A stretch of 12,613 bases of DNA from an uncultured Planctomycetaceae bacterium. GTDB lineage: Bacteria > Planctomycetota > Planctomycetia > Planctomycetales > Planctomycetaceae. The stretch's first letter is position 1. Each line of letters opens with the position of its first letter. The notes below the pieces were generated by a model. The model saw only the letters and a program-made list of their open reading frames with translations. It was not told the DNA's origin and did not search any database. Location: assembly GCA_903921605.1 (NCBI GenBank), contig CAIXQV010000836.1, positions 1-12,613 of the forward strand, read 5' to 3'. Both the position numbers and the translations under genes were made by a program. Of the stretch, positions 7,437-12,613 are shown piece by piece.

Positions 7437-8105
7437 GTGACCAGGTTCGCGGTATTGGACTTTGAAACCACCGGCCTTTCGGCAGATCGGGGTGATCGTG
7501 TCGTAGAGATTGCCGTTATTGTGCTCGATGAAAACTTCCGAGTCGTGCGAATGCTGGACTCGCTTGTCCATCCCTGCCGACGAATCCCGCCCTATGTTGC
7601 ATCAATCCATGGTATCTCTGACATTGCTGTCCAGGATGCTCCTACGTTTACTCAGTTGATTCCTGAATTGCTGGATTGCGTGTCCGATGCGACGCACCTG
7701 GTCGCTCACAACATTTCCTTTGATCTTGGCTTCCTGCGATCCGAGTTTGCCGTCAGCGGACTGCAAATGCCGGGGTCGTTACAAAAGATCTGCACCATGC
7801 AGTTAGCTCGCCGCCAGCGAGTGGCTCGTGATGCCAAACTGGCAACTGTCGCGCGGGCTTTGAGAATTCCGACAATCGCGAACGCTCACCGTGCCGTCAT
7901 CGACGCAGGTGTTACAGCTCGTGTTTTGAGTCTGCTTTACAATTCAGAAACAGACAAAGCGACGAAGGCAATTTCGTGGCCCCGTCCTGATGCGGACCTT
8001 GTGCGAGTCCCCCAGTATCCTCGGCCAATGCAAAAGGTCAGCCTGCAGTCGTTGACAAAGTTCGGACTGGAACTCTTCAGTACAGAAGAAAAAACTCTCT
8101 TCTGA
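7437..8105 (+). CDS. Stand-alone DEDDh 3'-5' exonuclease (DnaQ-like)
   Basis: This 222-residue protein belongs to the DnaQ/RNase T superfamily and should remove nucleotides from 3' ends using two metal ions. The DEDDh residues are D8 and E10 (LDFETTG), D96 (HNISFDLGFL), and H151 with D156 (AHRAVIDA), so the catalytic set is complete. Conserved HGIS (58-61) also fits. The domain occupies 1-170; the last 50 residues are not a recognised domain. The start is GTG at 7437: an in-frame TGA immediately precedes it, and AGGAA (7423-7427) lies 9 nt upstream. It is not fused to a polymerase or to a GIY-YIG domain. It could be a proofreading subunit or a repair/RNA exonuclease; the neighbours do not help. 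Confidence 0.88.
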   Translation: MTRFAVLDFETTGLSADRGDRVVEIAVIVLDENFRVVRMLDSLVHPCRRIPPYVASIHGISDIAVQDAPTFTQLIPELLDCVSDATHLVAHNISFDLGFLRSEFAVSGLQMPGSLQKICTMQLARRQRVARDAKLATVARALRIPTIANAHRAVIDAGVTARVLSLLYNSETDKATKAISWPRPDADLVRVPQYPRPMQKVSLQSLTKFGLELFSTEEKTLF

Positions 8106-8111
8106 AAGACA

Positions 8112-8152
8112 CCATGTTGCACATGGCGTGATCCTGCATTTCCAGTGCAGGA
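8112..8152. terminator. Two tandem hairpins between convergent genes, possible bidirectional terminator
   Basis: CCATGT-TGC-ACATGG (8112-8126) and TCCTGCA-TTTCCAG-TGCAGGA (8132-8152) are both perfect stems. They fill the gap between the converging exonuclease and DUF1501 stops, where a terminator is expected. Neither is followed by a clear T-run on either strand, so the function is inferred from position. Confidence 0.45.
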
Positions 8153-8167
8153 ACCTTTGCGAATCCT

Positions 8168-9691
8168 TTATACCAATAGATCGTTCAGCACTTTGCCCTC
8201 GTCCGTCGGGCCGATCAGACGATTATTCAGGCCTTGATAGAGATAACTGAACCGATACGGATCCAGCCCCATCGCGTTCAGAATCGTGGCCTGAATGTCG
8301 CGAATCGTGACCGGACTCTCCACGGGGTAATAGCCAAACTCATCCGTCTTGCCGTAAGCCATGCCGCCTTTGATGCCGCCTCCTGCCATCCACATTGTGA
8401 AGGCGTAAGGATGATGGTCACGGCCGATGTAGCCCTTCTTGAGTTCCGTATGGACGTTGTTCTGCATCATCGGCGTGCGACCAAATTCACCGCCCCAGAC
8501 AATCAACGTTTCGTCCAATAGGCCTCGCTGATCCAGATCCTTGATCAAAGCCGCAATCGCACGATCTGATTGCTGGCATTTGATCGGCAGCGTTTCATCG
8601 ATACTCTCACCAAGCGATGAACCGTGATGATCCCAGCCCCAGTCGTAAAGCTGAACGAAGCGAACACCCGACTCCACCAGTCGTCGCGCCAGCAGACAAT
8701 TGTTTGGAAACGTCGGGTCATCACCCTTGTAGAGCACTCGTGGATCATCCGCACTTTCCGCAGGAGAAACATATCCTGGCTGAGCACCGTACATCTCCAG
8801 AATGTGCTTTGGCTCCTTCGAGATGTCCATCACTTCCGGCACCGATGTTTGCATCCGATACGCCAACTCATACTGCGAAATGCGAGTCTGCGTTTCCGGG
8901 TCTCCCGATCGTTCGAACTCCGCCGCATTCATCTCGGCCAGAGTATCCAGCATGCGTCGGCGGAGTTTGCGATCCATCCCTGCCGGATCACTCAAATACA
9001 GAACGGGATCACCGGCCGTGCGACACTGAACTCCCTGATAAACCGACGGCAGAAACCCGGAACCCCACAACGATTTTCCTGCATCCGGCGTTTTTCCCCC
9101 TGACAAGAGCACGACGAACCCCGGCAGGTTTTCGTTGACACTTCCCAGACCATAATTGATCCACGATCCCAGCGACGGATTGCCCAATCGAGGCGTCCCG
9201 GTATGGATAAACAACTGAGACGGCGCGTGGTTAAACTGATCTGTCTGTACGGTTCTGATCACAGCCGCCTTGTCGACGACTGATGCGAAATGCGGCAACA
9301 GCTCACTGATCCACTGCCCGCTTTCACCATACTGAGCAAACGAAAATTGCCCCGCAAGAATCTTCGGCACGCCTTTGATAAAGGCGAAACGCTTGCCCTC
9401 AAGAAACGAGGCAGGACAATCCTGCATATGCAGCTTCTGCAGATCCGGCTTGTGTTCAAACAGCTCAAGCTGCGACGGCGAACCGGCCATATGCAGATAA
9501 ATCACCCGCTTCGCTCGCGGCGCCAACATCGGTGTTCGCACGCTTTTGGCGGATTCTTTTGCCTCGTCAGCGGCCTCCGTCTTATCTTTTGCCAACAGCG
9601 CCTGCAGAGCCATTGAGCCAATACCCAAACCGGCTGTTTGCAGCAGATGCCGTCGAGTCTGGCTGGTGAGTCGAAAAACATCGGGAGTCAT
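8168..9691 (-). CDS. DUF1501 protein with twin-arginine signal
   Basis: This 507-residue protein belongs to the DUF1501 family, which is highly multiplied in Planctomycetota and has an alkaline phosphatase/sulfatase-like fold. The N-terminus carries a twin-arginine export signal (TRRHLLQ, arginines 13-14, then a hydrophobic stretch to about 34). It should therefore be folded and loaded with cofactor in the cytoplasm and then exported. Candidate metal ligands lie in WDHHG (353-357), GGEFGRT (400-406) and GRDHHP (423-428). The ATG at 9691 has GGAAGAG about 8 nt upstream. In planctomycetes such genes usually follow a DUF1549/DUF1553 cytochrome-like partner; here the upstream neighbours are the DUF5989 and SxtJ genes. 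The biochemical function of the family is not established to my knowledge. Confidence 0.93.
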   Translation of the reverse strand: MTPDVFRLTSQTRRHLLQTAGLGIGSMALQALLAKDKTEAADEAKESAKSVRTPMLAPRAKRVIYLHMAGSPSQLELFEHKPDLQKLHMQDCPASFLEGKRFAFIKGVPKILAGQFSFAQYGESGQWISELLPHFASVVDKAAVIRTVQTDQFNHAPSQLFIHTGTPRLGNPSLGSWINYGLGSVNENLPGFVVLLSGGKTPDAGKSLWGSGFLPSVYQGVQCRTAGDPVLYLSDPAGMDRKLRRRMLDTLAEMNAAEFERSGDPETQTRISQYELAYRMQTSVPEVMDISKEPKHILEMYGAQPGYVSPAESADDPRVLYKGDDPTFPNNCLLARRLVESGVRFVQLYDWGWDHHGSSLGESIDETLPIKCQQSDRAIAALIKDLDQRGLLDETLIVWGGEFGRTPMMQNNVHTELKKGYIGRDHHPYAFTMWMAGGGIKGGMAYGKTDEFGYYPVESPVTIRDIQATILNAMGLDPYRFSYLYQGLNNRLIGPTDEGKVLNDLLV

Positions 9692-9865
9692 AATACTTCT
9701 CTTCCGGAGGGCCGCCGCAGGACTGTTTCCAGCAGGCTAACTCATCACAATTCGACTGTAAACAAAACAACTCACTCGCGAGATGGCAACTGTAATCTGG
9801 CAAGTGTTGATGCCGCAGGCTTCGATCCTGTTTCGTTTCTCCACAACAGGTCAACAATCCACCGG

Positions 9866-10084
9866 TCAGAACAGCGTGTAAATAAACGGCGCTGCCCCCG
9901 TGCCGCTAAGGAAAATCGCAACTCCGGCCAAAAGCAACACGAGCACGATCGGCGTCAGCCACCACTTCTTTTCTTCGCGGATAAAGAGCCAAAACTCAGC
10001 CAGCAGGCCCATTGGCTGTTCTTCTCCGGCCTGTTCAAATTTGGTCACTTTGTCAGGTGGTTCGGGCGAGTTGTTGTCGGCCAT
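9866..10084 (-). CDS. DUF5989 single-span membrane protein
   Basis: This 72-residue protein has a charged N-terminus (about 1-40), one transmembrane helix (about 42-61) and the family's conserved ending APFIYTLF (65-72). The segment GLLAEFWLFIREEKKWW just before the helix is also typical. DUF5989 proteins usually accompany SxtJ-like proteins and a SxtI/NodU-type carbamoyltransferase, although their own role is unknown. It lies 97 bp downstream of the SxtJ-like gene on the same strand, so the two are probably co-transcribed. The carbamoyltransferase is not in the window. Confidence 0.85.
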   Translation of the reverse strand: MADNNSPEPPDKVTKFEQAGEEQPMGLLAEFWLFIREEKKWWLTPIVLVLLLAGVAIFLSGTGAAPFIYTLF

Positions 10085-10181
10085 ATCAGTGTTCCGCAGG
10101 AATCGACAGAAGGATTGCTATCAAAGATTTTGGTCTGCTGTTCAGCACCGCATCGACGAACGCGATCTCAGACTCAGGTAT

Positions 10182-10589
10182 TCAATATTGCTGAAAGTAT
10201 CTTCGAACGTTGGCTGGTGCATTTCTGGGGACCCAGAAAGTCTCAGACTGAACCGACATGCGACGCTGCAGCGCATCACGTCCCATGATTCTAAACAGCA
10301 ATGCCATCGGAAGAAACACGCCGACAAAGATCATTAGCAGAACTAGTTCTCCGACGATCAGCCCGATCGGAAACGAAACAAGAACCAATCCGATAAAAAC
10401 CGGCTTCAGAAGTTTAGGAGCAAAAATCCCCAGCAGGCCAAGGCCCGCTCCAATCATCGCTGTTGTCTGAATGATCGAACCACTCGCACCCCAGACCCAG
10501 GCGATCAGTGGCAGCAGCACAACGCATAGCAGGCCAAACTGACGCAATTGTCGTTGGCTGGGATTTGTATTGATATGAAACACAGCCAT
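10182..10589 (-). CDS. SxtJ-like small membrane protein
   Basis: This 135-residue protein has about four hydrophobic helices (near 17-34, 38-57, 63-79 and 81-100), so it is an integral membrane protein. A cytoplasmic-looking tail ends RRYFQQY. The start (INTNPSQRQLRQFG), the LGIFAPKLLKPVF segment and the MGRDALQRR segment followed by a W match the SxtJ family, named after a gene next to carbamoyltransferase sxtI in the saxitoxin cluster. Its function is unknown. The ATG at 10589 has GGGAG 11 nt upstream. It starts 44 bp after the terminator of the halogenase-like gene and probably forms a transcription unit with the DUF5989 gene. Confidence 0.85.
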   Translation of the reverse strand: MAVFHINTNPSQRQLRQFGLLCVVLLPLIAWVWGASGSIIQTTAMIGAGLGLLGIFAPKLLKPVFIGLVLVSFPIGLIVGELVLLMIFVGVFLPMALLFRIMGRDALQRRMSVQSETFWVPRNAPANVRRYFQQY

Positions 10590-10633
10590 TGTGTGAATAG
10601 CTCCCGCAGGTTCTTATCAACCGACCGACAAAT

Positions 10634-10675
10634 AAAAACACCGCTGTCGAAACGATAGTCGCCGACAGCGGTGTT
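10634..10675 (-). terminator. Rho-independent terminator of the halogenase-like gene
   Basis: A perfect 13-bp stem (10637-10649 with 10663-10675, core CCGCTGTCG) has a 13-nt loop. Read on the minus strand it runs into TTTTTATTT. It lies 38 bp after the oxidoreductase stop and separates that gene from the SxtJ-DUF5989 pair. Confidence 0.85.
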
Positions 10676-10713
10676 GATTGATGTATCAATGCAGGCAAAA
10701 CGATTTAAGCAGC

Positions 10714-12045
10714 CTACGGTTTATGACCGTCAGGGAATACCATTTCGTGATGTTTAGACGCAGAAACGGCAGGGTCAGTGCCTGAGTTCCACGGTTTTGG
10801 CGCCTCTTTCCCGTCGGGATAGAGCGACTCCATCGGTTCCCAAACGACGTCGACCTTGTCTGTGAACAAATCGCCAATCAACAGATCCGTGACTTTACCA
10901 CGCAGGTCTGGGAAATTGCGAACGAAACCGCCGAAATTGAACCCTTCGTAGTACTCACAGACCAGACGTCTCATCCGGTCAATCCCCTGGTTGATGGCCG
11001 GACCCCACTTGCCCAGCTGAGCTTCCGAAACGTCGTTCAGCTGGAGGCCCTCAACAACGGCGTCAGCGGCCATCTCGCCGGACTTCAACGCAAGCAACAG
11101 GCCGGACGAATAGAGTGGATCGAGGAACCCGAAGGCATCGCCGATCAGAACGTATCCGTCACCAGCAACCTTGGTCGAGCGATAAGAATAATCTCGAGTT
11201 GCGAAGTGTCCTGTCACCTGCTTCGCATTGGCCACTCGATCACGCACCGCAGGACAACGCTCAACCTCTTCCTTGTAAACTTCTTCGTGGGTACCACGGC
11301 CTTTGAAAAGATAATCAAACGGAGCCACGACACCCACGCTCACCCGGTTGTCATGAAGCGGGATGTACCAGAACCAGCCCTGTTTGTTCTCTGTCTGTAA
11401 AACAACCGTCGCTCCTTCATCGCGCCCGGTGTCTCGGTAGGCGCCTTCCCAATATGTCCAGATCGCACCTTTATTGAGTTGAGGATCCCAGACTCGCGTC
11501 TTCAGACGATTCATCAACAGGCCGCTCTGACCGCTGGCATCAACAACGACCTTGGCGTTGATTTGACGCACCTGGCCATCGGGCTCTTGAATTCTTATCC
11601 CCGTCGCACGTTCACCGTCAAACAGAACGTCAAGAACTCGCACACCTTCATGAGCCACCACGCCGTGCTCACGAGCATTGTTCAGCATCATCAGGTCAAA
11701 TTCGCTGCGCACAACCTGCCATGTCTGAGAACACTCATGAGGCTTGTTGTCGGAAAAATAAAACGGTGCCGACTGCCGACCATTTGCGCTCACGAACTGA
11801 ACACTGTGCTTGTGAACGAAATTGCTGGCTCGCATCTTTGGCAGCATGTTGAGCCGCTCCAGAACCCAGTAGGTTTCCGGAATCATAGACTCCCCGATGT
11901 GGAACCGAGGAAACTTCTCACGCTCAAACAACTGAACCTTGTAACCCTTCTGAGCGATCAGCGTCGATGCCGTTGCACCGGCTGGACCACCACCAATCAC
12001 AACAACATCAGTCTCACTAACCATCTGCGGAGTGTCGTTGAACAT
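10714..12045 (-). CDS. FAD-dependent oxidoreductase, flavin halogenase / geranylgeranyl reductase-like
   Basis: This 443-residue flavoprotein belongs to the family that holds flavin-dependent halogenases and geranylgeranyl reductase-type enzymes. FAD-binding signatures are GGGPAG (18-23), REKFPRFHIGES (42-53), the arginine motif around VVRSEFD (111-117) and GDAFGFLDPLYSSG (302-315). The halogenase motif WxWxIP is present as WFWYIP (224-229). K79 in FVHKHSVQF aligns by eye with the lysine that carries the chlorinating species in phenolic halogenases, so halogenation is possible. There is no carrier-protein or PKS/NRPS gene nearby. The frame opens at 12237, but ATG 12045 is preceded by AGAGAG and directly precedes the Rossmann motif, and a good promoter lies upstream. 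An alternative is an uncharacterised oxidase of the same family; family certain, halogenation uncertain. Confidence 0.87.
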   Translation of the reverse strand: MFNDTPQMVSETDVVVIGGGPAGATASTLIAQKGYKVQLFEREKFPRFHIGESMIPETYWVLERLNMLPKMRASNFVHKHSVQFVSANGRQSAPFYFSDNKPHECSQTWQVVRSEFDLMMLNNAREHGVVAHEGVRVLDVLFDGERATGIRIQEPDGQVRQINAKVVVDASGQSGLLMNRLKTRVWDPQLNKGAIWTYWEGAYRDTGRDEGATVVLQTENKQGWFWYIPLHDNRVSVGVVAPFDYLFKGRGTHEEVYKEEVERCPAVRDRVANAKQVTGHFATRDYSYRSTKVAGDGYVLIGDAFGFLDPLYSSGLLLALKSGEMAADAVVEGLQLNDVSEAQLGKWGPAINQGIDRMRRLVCEYYEGFNFGGFVRNFPDLRGKVTDLLIGDLFTDKVDVVWEPMESLYPDGKEAPKPWNSGTDPAVSASKHHEMVFPDGHKP

Positions 12046-12133
12046 GATCGTCTCTCTGAAAGCAGTTGCATCACACGAGAACCTCTGTTGCCCGCGATCC
12101 AAAAGCAGGCAACAACCAATGATTTTCGTCCTG

Positions 12134-12162
12134 ACTATAGGCGCGTCTGAAATAGTTGTCCA
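12134..12162 (-). promoter_or_regulatory. Sigma-70-type promoter for the halogenase-like gene
   Basis: On the minus strand, TGGACA (12162-12157) and TATAGT (12139-12134) each match five of six consensus bases, and the spacer is exactly 17 bp. Transcription would start near 12127, giving a leader of about 80 nt before ATG 12045. This is the best promoter match I found in the window. Confidence 0.6.
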
Positions 12163-12373
12163 GACAAGTGTTGTTTTAACTGCACTTTGGAACGATTCGC
12201 AGCTGCCAAAACGTTCAGGGCGTGCGGGCGATGACACTTAAGATGTGCAAACCGCGTGTCGGAGCGGAAGCCGCCAAGGCGTTTGGAGCGTTTCGTTTTT
12301 GAGTCGCACCCGAAACGTCAGAGTGTTCACGCTGGCGGGTGGAATTAGTTACAGGCTTAGTGTTGCGGCTGCT

Positions 12374-12389
12374 TTGTTCGAGCGAACAA
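12374..12389. repeat. Inverted repeat TTGTTCG-AG-CGAACAA
   Basis: Two perfect 7-bp arms surround a 2-bp spacer. It lies about 240 bp upstream of the predicted start of halogenase transcription and 80 bp beyond the tRNA gene. The size and symmetry suit a dimeric repressor. The GTTC-N4-GAAC core resembles operator-type sites but is the reverse of the usual LexA GAAC-N4-GTTC arrangement. Confidence 0.3.
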
Positions 12390-12442
12390 GATCTGTGAGC
12401 TGCCCAAGGCTGGATGGTCGTTTTCTGTGGGCGGAAAACGAA

Positions 12443-12468
12443 AAAGCCCGCAGTAAACTGCGGGCTTT
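12443..12468 (-). terminator. Rho-independent terminator of tRNA-Ser
   Basis: An 11-bp perfect stem (AAAGCCCGCAG with CTGCGGGCTTT) encloses a 4-nt loop and continues into T-runs. It begins 4 nt after the tRNA 3' end on the minus strand. The AT flanks on both sides could make it work in both directions. Confidence 0.85.
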
Positions 12469-12472
12469 TAAG

Positions 12473-12561
12473 CGGAGAGAGAGGGATTCGAACCCTCGGA
12501 GCCCATTTCTGGACTCACATCATTAGCAATGATGCGCATTCGGCCACTCTGCCATCTCTCC
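12473..12561 (-). tRNA. tRNA-Ser (anticodon GCU)
   Basis: The 89-nt gene folds as a class II tRNA. The 7-bp acceptor stem GGAGAGA/TCTCTCC is perfect and the discriminator is G. The anticodon stem CATCA/TGATG holds the loop TTGCTAA, giving anticodon GCU for AGC/AGU serine codons. A long variable arm (GAGTCC/GGGCTC around AGAAAT) and the T-loop TTCGAAT confirm serine identity. The 3' CCA is not encoded and must be added after transcription. Confidence 0.96.
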
Positions 12562-12613
12562 TCACGATCAAAATCTGAGGTTTCAGAGCGATTCGTGGGA
12601 CACATGATAATCG

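Larger units (their letters stand above)
12046..12442. other. Region between the halogenase-like gene and the tRNA-Ser terminator
   Basis: About 400 bp contain no convincing gene. The upstream extension of the oxidoreductase frame (12046-12237) and a plus-strand frame at 12245-12526 that runs antisense through the tRNA are both spurious. The interval holds the promoter at 12134-12162 and a 16-bp palindrome at 12374-12389. Confidence 0.55.

Noticed and set aside
9638..10288. Plus-strand 216-codon frame
   Set aside because: It is antisense to the DUF5989 gene and ends of its neighbours; the minus-strand proteins match known families and this one does not.
11479..12150. Plus-strand 223-codon frame
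   Set aside because: It is antisense to the flavoprotein gene, which has full FAD-binding motifs, promoter and terminator; the antisense product has no recognisable features.
12046..12237. N-terminal extension of the flavoprotein frame
   Set aside because: The domain begins just after the ATG at 12045, which has a good ribosome binding site, and the extension overlaps the best promoter match.
12245..12526. Plus-strand 93-codon frame ending with a RERDSNPRSP-type sequence
   Set aside because: It runs antisense through tRNA-Ser and its terminator; that peptide is a well-known artefact of translating the reverse of a tRNA T-arm.

Overview
The window looks like a housekeeping/accessory stretch of a Planctomycetota chromosome. 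This is inferred from the gene families: a twin-arginine-exported DUF1501 protein, a stand-alone FwdD-like (formylmethanofuran dehydrogenase subunit D) protein in a bacterium, a SxtJ/DUF5989 membrane pair, and a DUF4070-type B12-binding radical SAM protein. Base composition is moderate-GC by eye. No ribosomal or phylogenetic marker in the window fixes the species. I see no transposase, integrase, phage gene or CRISPR array.

Left part (1-4410). Two minus-strand genes come first: an enolase-superfamily sugar acid dehydratase whose active-site spacing matches galactonate dehydratase, and a small FwdD-like protein. Facing away from them is a plus-strand run of three genes: a secreted endonuclease/exonuclease/phosphatase-family hydrolase, a 6-pyruvoyl-tetrahydropterin synthase/QueD-like enzyme, and a CnoX-like thioredoxin-TPR protein. 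The last two are 52 bp apart and probably co-transcribed.

Middle (4407-8167). A 566-bp stretch with no convincing gene precedes a B12-binding radical SAM gene. That gene converges, with 4 bp between stop codons, on a minus-strand lipoprotein FKBP-type prolyl isomerase. A stand-alone DEDDh exonuclease (DnaQ-like, GTG start) runs divergently from the isomerase and converges on the DUF1501 gene, with two tandem hairpins between them.

Right part (8168-12613, all minus strand). In transcription order it contains tRNA-Ser(GCU) with its own terminator, a flavin-dependent halogenase-like oxidoreductase with a good sigma-70-type promoter and a strong terminator, a SxtJ-like membrane protein, a DUF5989 single-span protein, and the DUF1501 protein. 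The halogenase-like flavoprotein keeps both the WxWxIP motif and a lysine in the position of the catalytic lysine of flavin halogenases. The SxtJ-DUF5989 pair lacks the carbamoyltransferase that normally accompanies it. These two points are the most interesting in the window. I did not find a clearly novel multi-gene system.
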